From the NCBI RefSeq assembly GCF_010015445.1, contig NC_053127.1, positions 12,438,276 through 12,502,275 on the forward strand: 64,000 bases of DNA, read 5' to 3'. Positions 1 through 12,160 of this stretch are shown piece after piece. Under the pieces are notes generated by a model. That model saw only the letters and a list, made by a program, of their open reading frames with translations. It did no database searches and had not been told where the DNA came from. The translations under genes were made by a program, and so were the position numbers. This stretch comes from Perca fluviatilis (lineage: Eukaryota; Chordata; Actinopteri; Perciformes; Percidae). Numbering within the stretch: position 1 is the first letter of the stretch; every line of letters begins with the position of its first letter.

Positions 1-2326
1 TGTCTAAATGAGCCATCCTCTCCGCTGGAGCGGTAAACCTATGGATGTATTTTAAGACCAAAACAAATACATGTGGCTACTTAATATGCACGTGAATGAC
101 GCGTTCTTCATTCTTGACGATGTTGCCAGTTGTATTATTTAGCAACAGAATTGTCTTATTTCAAATTAGGCATACAGGACTAATCTGAGATCATTTTCTA
201 GTTAAGTAGCCTATCTAGTTATCATTATGGATTTTCCATGTTTTTAGGAGTTTGCTTACTAATGTAAAAAAAAAAAAAATATAGCATTAATTTAGTAAGA
301 AGGTGAAAATATCAAACAAGATGATGCGTATTAGGTATAATTTTATTTTCTTTATTTGAAAGTCTGGCCCCTGGAGTGTCCGCTTAAAAAAAAAAATTCG
401 TGCCCTTTGAAAAATGTAGTTGATGACCCCTGGTCTAGCTTTGCTGCTAATGGCACAACATCCAGTAGCAGTGGCTAGCTGGGTTAGAACCATTTTCTAA
501 AGCATAGGTGCAGCGTATATTTTCCTGCTTTTTTGTCCTTTTCCAATCACACCTATGATATTTGAGCTATATGAAGGTGCCAGCAAAACTCTGATCTACT
601 GGCCCGGGGGCACCCCCTCCATATAGTGGTTGAACGCTATCAGCTAACAGGTGGGTGAACATAACACGTAATTGTCTGCAAGAAATGTTTCTGTACATTG
701 ATGTCAGCTCTAAAAATAGGCCGTTTGTTCTTTGAACTTAAGATAACTGTGCCTGAAAAGTCCTAGAAAAGAATGTGATTTTGATTTGATGAGTGAGATT
801 AAGAAGATATGGGAACCCTGAATATGCTTTACTATAAGAAAGCCACAATAAAAGTTCTAACTGCTTGCTTTAAAAAAAATAAATAAAAAAATAAATAAAA
901 AACTTCAAATACTTAAGTACATTAAATATCAGAAAATTACTTTCGATACTTAAGTACAGTATATATCAGATACTTTAAGACTTTTACTTAATATTCTAAA
1001 AGGTAACTTTCACTTCTACCAAAGTCTTTTTCTAGTACGATACTTGTACTCAAGTATTGCTTTCTAGTACTTTATACAACACTGGTCAAAAAACATAATA
1101 CAACCTGAATTATGAAAACATCTTTCCTAAGAAGGCGTAAAAAATAAAACGTAGATTATAATGATCATAAATTACTTGTACTTGTAACATGAATCTTCTT
1201 TAATCTCACAATAAAGATCTCCTTGCCATATTCATTTTAGGATTTCACATATTCTCGTTTGAATATTTAACTTTTTTTATGAAGTACTGCAACCCTGCAT
1301 CTTTTACATTTGTTAATTAGTTGATGCATTAATTAAGTCAAAAAAAAAATATGTCAATGATTGGCAACAACATTGACTGATTTTGATGCATTGCGTCAAA
1401 CACTATAGTTCTCCATAGAACAGCAGCAACTAAAGGGCCCTCGGAGAGCACAGACCTCCGCCATAGCAATGCCCTATCTCACAACGTTAATGCAGAGAGA
1501 ACTCATTTTTCAAGTTGTTCCGACACCACATCAATGCAGCACAAATGCCCCATCTCACAATGTTAACGGAAGTGAAAAATAATGTATATCTGCCCTCTGA
1601 TCTGCTCAAAATTTTGTGAGTTTTTCCTTAGCAAATGCTACAACTTTCCACCAAGTTTAATGAAAGGAAGGTCAGTAGATTTTCCATAATCCTGCTAACA
1701 GACTAACAAACAAACCAAGATGCTAGTGAAACCAGGAAAATAGCATGCATTTGCCCCACAGGGCAAAACATGACAAAATGAATCTGGTGGAAAATAGAAA
1801 ATAAAATTTTTAAGCCAGGGCTCTAGATTCAAAGCCTGATATAAAGGAATGCATGATTTTATTCTGTAATGGCCATGGGATCAAAAATGTGGGTTTAAAA
1901 AAAATAAAAAATAAAAAAGGGACAGGGTCTGAGGGTCTATATTTTGGATACACTGTTTACTATATACTAATATTAAAAAAAAATTAAAATAAAAAAAAAG
2001 CGCAGGAGGTACAACTTTCAAAACTCTAAAAAGAAAAAAACACCTTACCCCTTGTCAAAATGTATGCCATAGGCATTAACACAGCCAGAATTAATTAAAA
2101 ATAAAGAAAGGGAAAATGTCCCACGTGATGTATTTCGGTTAAACATTTTCAGTTGGTTGAGCAACTGTGTTCAGAGTGTACTGACCTCTTGTCCAGATCG
2201 TCCGTCCCCACAGCCACACTGCTGGTGGATACTTTGAGGATACAACGCTCCAGTATGGACGGCCTGCAGGAAGACAGACAGTTTAGCCTGACTGCAGACA
2301 GGGTGGATATAGTTTAATTATAATCA

Positions 2327-2362
<36 letters not shown>

Positions 2363-4952
2363 ATAATAAGTATCCACACGCACATTGTATAAATTTATAA
2401 AAAACAATTGAACTTTAAAGTAATTTAGTCTGTTTTCAGTCTTCATGCTAAGCAGCTTCATATTTACTGTACAGACATGAGTGGTATCAATCTGAACATC
2501 TCATTCTCAGAGAAACTTAAACATTTCTGAGCTGAAGTATTGACTGAGTTTCTGTGGCTGCTCTGACATGAAGCATGTTGGCGTTCAAGTTTCTATTGTG
2601 TAAATTAACGTTAATATTATCTTGGCTTTCAAATTGATGCAAAAATAAACACTGCAACATTCAGCATTATACAAGGAGTTTTTTTTCTAGGCACCCACAA
2701 CTCTGACCTTTCAAAGTCTCTGCTCTTTGAAATAAATTAAATAAAGTTGGCGGACCTGCGAGGTTTGTTGTTGGCAGCTCTCTCACGTCCTCGCGGGCTG
2801 CTGGCAGCAGTAGGAGACGGTGTAGGAGAGACATTACTGTGATGAAGAGGACAAGACAGCAAGAAGTACTCGATGAGTGGGAGATTTGACCAAGTGTTTT
2901 TATGTGAACTGGTCGGGGGACGGACACACGGACACACACACACGGACACACGGACACACGGACACAATCTGCTGCATTAAAAAAAAAGTTATCACATCGA
3001 AATCAGCTGGCGTTTGAAGTTGGATACAAAAACGTCAATTTTTTACTTTGTGTCAGGTTTGAGATCACGGTTTATAAAATCTTTCATCATTTGTCCGGTG
3101 TATTGATGAACAGTGGTGGGAAGTAACTAAGTACATTTACTCAAGTACTGCACGTCAGTAGGGCCTACAATTTTGAGGCATTTGTACTTTACTGGAACAT
3201 TTCCATGTTATGCTGTACTTTTAGTCCATCTCAGAGGGAAATATTGCAGCATGAAGTCCAGTATTTCTACACTGTAGTATTACTGCTTTTACTTCAGAAA
3301 AAATGGGAGTACTTAAACAGACCGGTGACCCATCAACCAATCAATGCAGAAATTCAAGAGGTCATCATCATCATCATGATGTGAAACGCTCTTCAGAATT
3401 TGTAGCTCCATTCAAAGACCTCCAGGTGTTTCTCACCTGACCAGGCTGTCGTAGACGGAGCTGCAGCCGGGGAGGAGCCACGGCTCGGGGGCGGAGCATC
3501 TGGAGGCGGCCAGAAGTGGGTCGGGGAGGCCGTTCCACACAGCGGCCGACCAGCCTTTCACACAAACGCATGACCACGGACTGAAACAGAAGCTGAGGAT
3601 ATTTATTTATTTATTTATCTATCTATCTATAAAAAAAAAAAAAAAAAAAAAAAGAGATTACATCCTTAGTTTTTTCCTAAACCCTTTTCCCCCCCAACCT
3701 TAATGGAAAACATCATGAGGTCATAGGTCAAGGAAAGGAGAATTTTAAAAAAAGGACTTAGGAAAAAGACAACCGTGATGCTCAGAGAATCCAAGTGCAC
3801 TTACACTCAGGCACGCAACTATGTGCCTGCAGATGTTATTGACGTGAGTCTGCTATAAGCATCTTAGATACTTTACCCTGTGAGGGTTTCATGCAGGCTA
3901 TTTTTTTTTTTTTTTTTTAAGAAGAAGACAGATTGGACAAAATGCCAACACAAAGAAAGAGGAAAGTGACGGACATCCGTGAGAATTTCCAGCGGCACTT
4001 GAACAATCCCGGAAATAAAACATCGTCGATATAGACAATTCCTGGAGGTAGGTCTGGCAATGTGAGACTACGACTAAAAAGGTCCTGCATTTAAATCTTC
4101 ACCCTGAGAGTGAGAAGCCTTTCATGCTTTTTAAATTTATCCTGAATTTTTTTGATTGGTATTATTAGATCATTAACCACAATTTAAAAAAATTTTTGGA
4201 GTAGCCTACTATTTCACTGTTACATTCCTTAACTTGACTATTTTACACCAGGGGTTTTTGTTTATTAAGTGAACGAAACATTGTTTCTTGCATTTATCTA
4301 TTCATATAAATCTAGCAAACATTGTTTATTGGGAATTCCAAATGAATGGACTAACAAAGAAAAGAAAAATCAAATAAGCTAAACAAATGTTTTAAGCAGC
4401 CATTTAATTATTGTTTTTTAACCTGAACAGATAATACACCGAATGATAAAATATTACTTACTACAAAGAGTCCTGTCCTTTATGACAAAACTGACTATAA
4501 ATAACAGATTAATATTATATTTAACGGAGAAACGTGCAGTTTAGAGAAGTTTTTTTAGCCTTGGCCTGTGGGTATAACCTCCACCAATCATAGAGGAGAG
4601 TTGTAGCCTGAGAGGTAGTTAATCACTCAAAGATTTACCAGCAATGTCCAGCATATATAAAACTGCAATTAAAACATAAATAAAAAATATGATTGACGTG
4701 TGGGGGGGGGGGGGACATGTGCCCCTTCTAAAGTGGAAAATACTGATTTTGCAAACAAATTCTGAGAGTATAATCTGGGTGTTTGCCGGGACAGTTGACC
4801 TGGGGCTATGTGTGGAAAAAACGTGTCTAGTAGGCTATGTGGAATTCTGTGATTTAAATAACAAAAATATAAAACGTGTTTCCGGTTGTTGTTACAGACC
4901 TGGAGGAGAGCAGCGGGCTCTGAGCTGCCGTTTCCACTCCGCTGGTTGACAT
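1..4952 (-). CDS. Unrecognised protein-coding gene, 5' part only (runs off left edge)
   Basis: I do not recognise this product. Four minus-strand exon candidates join with constant phase 2: 4952-4900 (ATG; begins MSTSGVETAAQSPLLSS), 3580-3437 (acceptor after TTCTGTTTCAG, donor CAG/GTGAGA), 2263-2186 (acceptor CTTCCTGCAG, donor AGAG/GTCAGT) and, most weakly, 38-1 (acceptor ATCCATAG). The phase-linked reading gives WNGLPDPLLAASR, SVYDSLVRPSILERCILKV and VGTDDLDKR, which read like a folded protein, not translated repeat. Exon 2 and exon 3 are open in other frames too, so the frame rests on phase continuity and on the first exon. The exon 1 donor (GTCTGT) is weak. The start lies about 1 kb from the zmat2 start in head-to-head orientation, so the two genes may share a promoter region. 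No domain is visible in these roughly 100 residues. The rest of the gene would lie left of the window. Confidence 0.4.
905..1085 (-). repeat. AAGTAC-type dispersed teleost repeat, copy 1
   Basis: This A/T-rich sequence has repeated CAAGTA/AAGTAC words and ends TACAACACTGG. It is an inverted, diverged copy of the repeat at 3112-3312. More copies lie at 7265-7512, 11985-12160, 46160-46560 and 52796-53065. Confidence 0.55.
1556..1715 (+). repeat. Dispersed repeat, shared with 58555-58705
   Basis: The stretch with TTTCCACCAAGTTTAATGAA followed by GGTCAGTAGATT and a run of ACAAACAAACC matches 58555-58705 (TTCCACCAAGTTTCATGAAA, CCAGTAGTTAGACAAACAAA) in order and orientation. It is a non-coding interspersed repeat of unknown class. 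Confidence 0.6.
2328..2369. repeat. (ATT)n microsatellite
   Basis: This is a run of about 13 TTA/ATT units followed by TAATAATAA. It lies just left of exon 3 of the unrecognised gene. Confidence 0.95.
3112..3312 (+). repeat. AAGTAC-type dispersed teleost repeat, copy 2
   Basis: It starts CAGTGGTGGGAAGTAACTAA and continues with TACATTTACTCAAGTACTG, a terminus I know to be widespread in fish genomes. It sits in intron 2 of the unrecognised gene, about 125 bases downstream (minus sense) of the exon 2 donor. Confidence 0.65.
3936..4076 (+). mobile_element. MITE family X, right-end fragment
   Basis: This begins at ATGCCAACACAAAGAAAG and ends GGTCTGGCAATGTGAGACTA. It matches the right half of the fuller copy at 36541-36975 and the inverted copy at 11050-11935. 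The left half is missing; a poly-T tract lies in its place. Confidence 0.65.
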
Positions 4953-5260
4953 TTTTGCAGTTTGAGTTTGGCGCCTTCACTTCAGACGGACAGACACCAT
5001 TGTTCCGCTTTCACAGCTCTTTAATGAGCCGCACCTGAGGGGGGCGGGGCCTGCATGCCAAAACCAACCTGGGCTGCTTCCGGTCCCGCAAATGATGGAG
5101 TTTATGTAGCCTATGTAAAAGAAAGTAAAAACAAAATCACTCCTAGAATAACAGTCATCAGAACTCACATTGAAGAAATAAACTAGGAAAAACATGGATG
5201 CTGAAGGATAGCTAGTTCAGAGATTTTAACTATTATTTGAGATTTTAACTATTATTTTAA

Positions 5261-5261
<1 letters not shown>

Positions 5262-5316
<55 letters not shown>

Positions 5317-5384
5317 ATTGAATTTATATAGCGCTTTTCACGGACTCAAATTCGCTTGTATATATACATATATATATATATGTG

Positions 5385-5435
<51 letters not shown>

Positions 5436-5450
5436 ATGTATCTTTGAGTA
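5262..5450. repeat. (ATA)n, retroposon-like tail and (TA)n/TATG array
   Basis: An (ATA)n run (5266-5313) leads into ATTTATATAGCGCTTTTCAC, a common 3' end of fish non-LTR elements, and then a (TA)n/(TATG) array at 5355-5433. It lies between the head-to-head gene pair. Confidence 0.8.
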
Positions 5451-5943
5451 CAGCAAGAAAAATACACATGAAAACTCTTCTACCTCATTTTGTGGTAGGA
5501 GATAAATGTTTCTTTTCATGAGTTAGTTCCGCTTTTTTGTAGTGTTTGGGTGGATTTTAGACTGTTCATGGCCATGAACACTCTAAATGACTTCTATCTA
5601 TCATGACAATGTGGTGTTATGATAATATAATCTGCTCAGTAGCCTAATGGATGATAAATGATGCAGTCCTGTTTTGGCATGACATATTTCTTTCTAATTT
5701 TTGTTAAATTGTTGCTGTTTCTTCTTCTTTCTTTGTACGGAGAAGATAACAGCAGTGACATCCAGTAGGTTATTCCTCTTATTAATGGAATTAATATTAA
5801 TGTATTAGCCTATTCATTTAGCCTATTAATATAATTCAGTCTTTCATTCAACATAGCCTATAATGCGTCTCCGCTCCAGCAGGCGGCGGTGTTTCGCTTT
5901 TTTAAAACACTGCGACAGGCGAGGCCGTGTGTTCTGTTACTCG

Positions 5944-5963
5944 GTAAACAAGATGGCGTCCGG
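5944..5963 (+). promoter_or_regulatory. zmat2 start-codon region with YY1-type AAGATGGCG motif
   Basis: The initiator ATG of zmat2 lies in the string AAGATGGCGTC, a match to the core of the YY1 site found at the 5' end of many TATA-less housekeeping genes. No TATA box is visible in the preceding 100 bases, which are fairly GC-rich. YY1 use is inferred from the motif and its position only. Confidence 0.4.
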
Positions 5964-8900
5964 CAGTGGGGTGAGTTCCTGATCTGATCTGTTTTTTTGT
6001 GTTGAATATATAAACATGACTTGAATGTTCTGTGACTTGCACTTCGGTCCGGACATGTCTTGTTTATCAGTGCTGCTAATGCCTCAGGCTGACTTCGTTT
6101 AAAGTGTTTAAAACCGTTTGAAGCGGCGCCTCAGCTAACAGCTAGAGACCAGATAGCCTCATAACAGATAACAATGTCAACGTTTCCGGTTTCATTTCAA
6201 AATTTTAAACAATTTTTTTCGTAAAACATTTAAAACTGATGTTTCCTTACACATTGGTGTTTAATGTGTGTTGGTGTATAACAGTTTCCTGCACTGCTGA
6301 AGCAGAATACCTCCGCTAAATGTTAGTCTGTGCTCTGCTAACCACAACAACAATAATACTTCCGGCCATGTTCCTTCAGAATAAAAGCGCAATCACAAAT
6401 CCATAAACAGATTACATTAAGACAATAACGTTACATTATGGACCCTCATGTGGGGGAAAAAAAATCATCAGCTACCTTCGTTTAAACTATATATTTTAAC
6501 CGGATGAACGATTTTAGTCATCGGACGTCTGAATCTTAAGTTATCAGGAAAAACAAGCTGAGCAGCCCCTCTGCCTACGAGCCGCACCGCGTCGGAAAAA
6601 CACGGATTTTGAACGTTAAAGGTCCCATGACATGGTGCTCTTTGGATGCTTTTATATAGACCTTAGTGGTCCCTTAATACTGTATCTGAAGTCCCAAAAT
6701 TCAGCTTTGGTGCAGAACTACAGCCACTAGAGCCAGTCCCACAATGAGCTTTCCTTAGGATGTGCCATTTCTGTGTCTGAAGCTATTGAGGAGGAGAGTG
6801 GGAGGGGCAAGGTGGAGGGTGGGGGTGTGGCCTTGACCAACTGCCACTTTTCTCGTTTGAAAGCCATGATGTCTCTCTCTCATGGGTTGGCCAAATTCTC
6901 TGGGGGCGGGCAAAGCAGAGACAGGGGAGGTAACCTTGCTCCTTATGACCTCATAACAAGCAGATTTCAAAACGGCTCATCTAAGTTTTCATTTTCTCAA
7001 AGGCAGAGCAGGATACCCAGGGCTCGGTTTACACCTATCGCCATTTCTAGCCACTGGGGACAGGCTGGGGGAGCTCATATTAATGTTAAAAAACCTCATA
7101 AAGTGAAATTTTCATGCCATGGGACCTTTAAACTGCTCTACTCAGTGTTGTTACCGGTTTTAATCACCGGGTCCGTTTGTTTTGGAGAGGAGGAACCCTC
7201 TGTGGATAATTTGTCTCCCTGAAACAACCTCCTGGACATCCTAAAAAGTATTAAGTTAGCATTCAAATATTCTTAAAGTACCAAAGGTAAAAGTAACGTT
7301 ACGTATTATGCAGAATTGCCCATTTTAGAGAAATATTCTATTACTAGATTATAATTACTAATGGATTTGTATGTACATTGCTTTATGTTGCAGTATGTAT
7401 GTAAGTATTAAGTAATGGAGTAAAAAGTGCAATATTTACCTCTGAGATGTAGTGGAGTAGAAATATCAAGTAGCCCAAGTACCTCAGAAAAAATACAGTA
7501 TTTCCACCACTGATTTTTCCATAAGGGCACAGGTTTGTCTTCTCTGGCTCTAAATACCTTCTTCTTTTTCTTCTTCATCTCTTGTAGTCCAATAAGAATG
7601 ACTTCCGTCGGAAGTGGGACAAAGACGAGTATGAAAACCTCGCTCAGAAACGACTGGCTGAAGAGAGAGACAAAGAGAGGAGAGATGGTGAGAAGATGCA
7701 TTTAGGGGTTAGGGCTTTTATATTCCAAATGCCCATCATTAATTGTGCGACTCCTCAAACAGTTAATCTTCACGTCTGTGAAACTAAAAACACTTTGGAG
7801 AATTGAATTATTGATCATTGTAATTCACATTATTCACTTGTTACCATTAGTGGTTTGACTGACACATTAATCATATCCCTCTCTTTCTCTCTCTTTTAGG
7901 GAAAACGGCTCCGCCGGTCAAGCGGGACCTCCTGCGCCACAGAGACTATAAAGTGGATCTTGAGTCCAAACTGGGGAAGACCATCGTCATCACAAAGACC
8001 ACTCCTCAGGCTGAGATGGGCGGGTAAGAAGAGTTTCATGATGAAGCCCAAATATGATCTTCCCCTACCTTTCTTAAACTGACACCAGAACCAGATTTCA
8101 TCTGACTTTTACTACAGATCTTATTAGGGCAGTAGCAAACGTCTTTTTCGTTTTGTTTTTTTTAACATTCCAAACTGCTATTAAAGTTTTTGATGTCTGT
8201 CGTCATATTTTATGACTTCCTCACCCTAAAAATTAAATAAAAAGATCCTTGAACATTATCCTTACTTTGAATAAGTAAATCATCGTATTAAATGAATGGT
8301 GTCTCTGGTAGTGATGGACATCATCAGAAAACTGATCCAAAATTAAACATTTTAATAATTAAGCTTTTATCACACCAGTCTGTCTGTTGGCTAACTCTGA
8401 ATGGCTGTCTTCTTCTCTTTCAGTTACTACTGTAACGTCTGTGACTGCGTCGTGAAAGACTCCATCAACTTCCTGGATCACATTAATGGCAAAAAACGTG
8501 AGTTTACAAAGTGACATTAAATCAGCTCAATGTCTGTTGATGTGTAACTGTGTGTGTGTAACTGTGTGTGTAACTGTGTGTGTGCGCAGATCAGAGGAAT
8601 CTGGGCATGTCTATGCGAGTCGAGCGCTCGTCTTTGGATCAGGTGAAGAAACGTTTCGAGGTGAACAAGAAGAAGATGGAGGAGAAGCAGAAGGAGTACC
8701 ACTTTGAGGAGCGCATAAAGGAGCTGCGTGAGGAGGTGAGGAGAACAGCGGACAGGAAGTGGAGGCCCTGGGGGGGTTGTGGTTTTAGGATTCATACTTG
8801 ACGGCCGATGTCCTCTGTGTTTTCAGGAGGAGAAGGCAAAGGCCTACAAGAAAGAGAAGCAGAAGGAGAGGAAACGGCGGGCAGAGGAGGACGTGGACTT

Positions 8901-8970
8901 TGAGGAGGACGACGAAATGGCGGCTGTGATGGGTTTCTCTGGCTTTGGCTCAGTTAAGAAGACTTACTGA
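5953..8970 (+). CDS. zmat2: zmat2, zinc finger matrin-type protein 2 (spliceosome component)
   Basis: Exons: 5953-5970, 7588-7687, 7900-8023, 8424-8497, 8590-8735 and 8827-8970, giving 201 residues, close to the roughly 199 of the mammalian protein. All junctions are GT-AG and in phase. The protein starts MASGSG and has a basic N-terminal part ([29 protein letters not shown]). One U1/matrin-type C2H2 finger follows, with Cys84, Cys87, His100 and His106. The C-terminal half is a charged helix ([19 protein letters not shown]) and the protein ends [13 protein letters not shown]. The family is the orthologue of yeast Snu23, a component of the spliceosomal B complex that acts near the U6/5' splice-site helix during activation in the nucleus. 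Intron 1 carries a TTAA-flanked MITE, and the intron 4 acceptor is preceded by interrupted TG repeats. The start codon is the first ATG and is shared with family members. Confidence 0.97.
6616..7131. mobile_element. TTAA-flanked MITE (AGGTCCCATG termini) in zmat2 intron 1
   Basis: A 508-bp element runs from AGGTCCCATGACATG (6620) to CATGCCATGGGACCT (7127) and is flanked by TTAA on both sides. The terminal inverted repeats agree over at least 10 bases. A 149-codon frame inside it is open by chance and shows no known domain. Confidence 0.8.
7265..7512. repeat. AAGTAC-type dispersed repeat in zmat2 intron 1
   Basis: It contains AAAGTACCAAAGGTAAAAGTA, GAGTAAAAAGTGCAATATTT and CCTCTGAGATGTAGTGGAGTA. 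These words recur at 46160-46560. It ends about 75 bases before zmat2 exon 2. Confidence 0.6.
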
Positions 8971-9309
8971 CGCGCTGCAGCTCCACAGTTAGGACCACCA
9001 CCCCCTCTCAGTCAGCTGGACTCTGAGACCAGAACCAGACTCTGAAAACAGCAAGTCCTGCTGCAGGCTCACTGTCCTGGCATCTTTCATCGTCCTGGTT
9101 CAGACTTTTAAACCTGAAAATATTCTTTCTTTTTTACCTACAAACAGGCTCTTATTTTTGGTCGTTTATCCATCACTGTCAGTTCTGACCACAAGCAGCT
9201 TTCTGCCGGAGGCGCACATGAAAATGAATGTGAAGATTCTTTAAATGTTTGTGATAATCTCTGTGTAAGAAAACTTCTGAGCTGAGAAATGATGGGCAGT
9301 TGGACCAAA

Positions 9310-9315
9310 AATAAA
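9310..9315 (+). terminator. Probable zmat2 polyadenylation signal (AATAAA)
   Basis: This AATAAA hexamer is the first canonical one downstream of the zmat2 stop and would give a 3' UTR of about 350 bases. A second AATAAA occurs near 9638 and could serve a longer form. Confidence 0.5.
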
Positions 9316-9639
9316 ACGGCAGTGGTTTCCTTTAAGTTGACGAGACGTCTCGACTGACACGTTCCAAGTTCATTCAGATAAACAAGTTAAAATCAAAAGT
9401 TTTGATGCAAAGATTCAAATTTGGGTTATGAAAAATATTATAGTTAGTTAAAAATGGAATTTATTTTATATCAAGAATCTGAGTGTTGTCTGCATTTGAC
9501 ATTAAAAAAATACTTTAAAGTGAATTATAAATGTCAACACATTTGAATTTTAACTTGTTAAATCTTAATTTTTAACGTCCGACAGTAGTTACTATATTAA
9601 TATTATCAACATAAGTTTGTTGGAAAAGACAAGATTTGA

Positions 9640-11040
9640 ATAAACTGTTTTTTGTTTCTAATTGGTTGTTCTCCAATTTATCTTATACTTAGCTCTGTGT
9701 CAGTAAACGCGCCAAAAAAAAACATGCCATAGGCTCATCTGTGTTTTTGTGTTGCCTTTAGGGTCGATCTCTCAACTTCAGCTTTAGTTTATTTAAAGTG
9801 CACATTTAACAAAGAGTCAACAGGACTGATGTCCGGGAATTAAATGTAAAGTTCATACCAACAGAACAGAATTCAGGAAACAAATCAAACGGAGAAAATA
9901 TGTTTTCAGTCTGGATTTGAAAATCTCAACAAAGTCTGCATTTTAAATATGCAGTGAAATGTATTCAAATGTAGGAAAGCTCAATGGGCACGCGTGTTAA
10001 ATAACCAGCATCATATAAGAGAACATATGGTATGTTATGATTTCTTTATGGGCTGCAGTCATAAAAACATGATAAAGTGAAATTCCTATCTCCAACATGG
10101 TCCCAAGATGTTAAAATTCATAAAAAAATGGAACCATAAATATAATAAATGAACAATAACAATAAAATTCTGAAATCACCAAAAATTGCATCATAAATAA
10201 CACAAAACAAAAACGTAGTCGAACTTATCACCCCACAGTCAAACAACTGAATGTGTCATGCCATTGTCTCTAAAACAGATGCCTGTGTGCAGCCGAGGAA
10301 ACGCACCAAAGCACATGCAGCATTTTCACATGCATTTGTTTGGTTCCGGTATTTATATACACAGTGTTTAAATATTTTAATTAAATATTAATAGTGTGAA
10401 GCTGAATAAAAAGAAAAAAATATTTGCATTGTCACACTACAGCAGCTCTGTTACCGTCAGCTGTGACCACCGCTTATACATGTGGGGATTTATTTTTGTA
10501 TCTACACTCCCAGAATGCACCTCTCTAAGTCAGCCTTGCTTTTAAAATCCACCTGCGAGCTGGTTCTGCCTCCTCCCCACCGCCGGCTCTAAAGGTTTGT
10601 GAATAATGTGTTGAGTCCCGTCTCGTCTGAGCTGTTCTCAGACTTTTATTAGTCACATCACACCCCTCATGGCTGACAAAGAAGGAAGGTCATCAGGGTT
10701 TTTCCTTCTGACAGTCAAAAAGAAGAAGAAGAAAAAAAAGTCTGACAGCCCTGTTTAAGTTAACACAGGGGGAACTGAAGCTGTTATCTATGCTCTCTTC
10801 AAAATCACAAGATTCCTTTGAAAAAAAGGATGGTCTACCCTTCAGTTTGTGTTATTGTGTGACTGGTGTTTTAAAGGGTTAGGAACCAACAAAACAAACA
10901 CACTAACCGATCAAGGCAGTCAGGTAGACCAGCAACTCCTGTGTTCTGCAAGGTAAAACTACTGTTTGACGGCAAGGTAGAGTGGTGAAAATGTTCTAAA
11001 TATAGCGTGTAAACTGATATTGATTTTTTTTTAGGTGGCT
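9640..11040. other. Intergenic, AT-rich, no gene seen
   Basis: Both strands show only short stop-bounded frames. Apart from A/T-rich tracts and a purine run near 10720-10740, I see no repeat boundary or regulatory motif worth naming. A repeat copy starts at about 10985. Confidence 0.6.
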
Positions 11041-11155
11041 AAAATACATTTAGCTGCTGCCCCTGTCTACAGCAGTACATTGCTTAGCTTCCATGTCGGT
11101 ACTCCTGCCTGCTTCTTCAAACTGGGGGCGTGCCACCCGCCATCTACTATAGGTA
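10985..11155 (+). repeat. Dispersed repeat Y, shared with 31260-31420
   Basis: Both copies share AACTGATAT-AGATTTTTTTTAGGTGGCTAAAAT followed by GCTGCTGCCCC-type sequence (split here to short words). The class is unknown. It abuts the family X copy. Confidence 0.55.
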
Positions 11156-11940
11156 GTCTGTATTGACGACGTTTCATTCATGGAATAGTTCCAGTTTCGC
11201 CACATGTCCCTCATCTTCGGCCGGATGTCCCTCACCTTTCGCTTTCTTTGTGTTGGCATTCTAAACTCCGGTCGATTTGGGAAACATCCTCCGAGCTAGA
11301 ACTGACAATCAAATTATATTTATCTTTTTTTTTTTTAAGTTATAGTGCGTAGTTTCTGTCTCCCCCATGAGAAATTCTTAGTCATGACCACAACACTGCC
11401 CACACGCAGTTGCTAGTAGCCACCATGGTAGCCACAGAGGACAGGGAGGATTAAAAATAAACATGATGGACTCTTCAGAACAGGTAATTATCTTCACTCG
11501 AGTTTCTGCGTGCGAAAGTCGCTGGACGACACAATCTTCTTAACATAGCCATAATGAGAAATACAGAGAGAGTTGTGTGGAGTCTTAATTAGCTTTGTAG
11601 CAACTCATTTGGCAATGGCTTGAATGTAACGGACGTCCATTAATATCAAAAAGTTACGCACTAAAGCTTTAACTAAAATTTCCATCACATCAACACCCAT
11701 TTTAATTACAATCCCCTACATGCACGTTCCACCTAAACAAGTTCCTTCCCGAGGCTATAACGCAGCAGCACCGGTGCTGCGTCCTGCACTTAGCACCGCC
11801 CAAGACGATTCTGATTGGCTTAAAAAAATGCCAATAAACCAGAGCATGCTTTTCTCCTATCCCGGAATGTTGTGTGGACTAGCCAGACCTTTCTCCACAG
11901 CGTCGTGGAGATAGGTATGGCAATGCAAGACTAGCGGTAG
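11155..11940 (-). mobile_element. MITE family X, inverted copy split by a nested TTAA MITE
   Basis: Read on the minus strand, it begins near 11935 with AGTCTTGCATTGCCATACC, includes CTCTGGTTTATTGGCAT and GGAACTTGTTTAGG, and ends after ATGCCAACACAAAGAAAGCG (11259) and ACGTCGTCAATACAGAC. Its left and right halves match 36541-36975, but here they are parted by the element at 11339-11668. Confidence 0.7.
11335..11672. mobile_element. TTAA-flanked MITE (TAGTGCGTA termini)
   Basis: It runs from GTTATAGTGCGTAG (11339) to TTACGCACTAAAGC (11668), with TTAA on each side. The interior (ATGATGGACTCTTCAGAA, GCGTGCGAAAGTCGCTGG) is a sequence I recall as common in fish. It is inserted in the family X copy. 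Confidence 0.75.
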
Positions 11941-11984
11941 GTAATATACTGACTCTGGATAAGTACCTGATACAACCCCACTTC

Positions 11985-12160
11985 GAAAGATCCAAACTCT
12001 CTCCTTAATTTGTAAAGTAACTAAAGCTGTCAGATAAATGTAGTGGAGTAGAAGTAGAAAGTGGCATGAAAAGAAAATACTCAAGTAAAGTACAAGTACC
12101 TTAAATTTGTGCTTTGTACATTACTTGTAAATGTCCTTAGTTACGTTTCACCATCAGTCA
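11985..12160. repeat. AAGTAC-type dispersed repeat upstream of lcp2
   Basis: Contains AAATGTAGTGGAGTAGAAG and CTCAAGTAAAGTACAAGTACC, the same words as the copies at 7265-7512 and 46160-46560. Confidence 0.65.

Noticed and set aside
6773..7222. 149-codon open frame in zmat2 intron 1
   Set aside because: It lies almost wholly inside the TTAA-flanked MITE at 6620-7127 and has no domain character.
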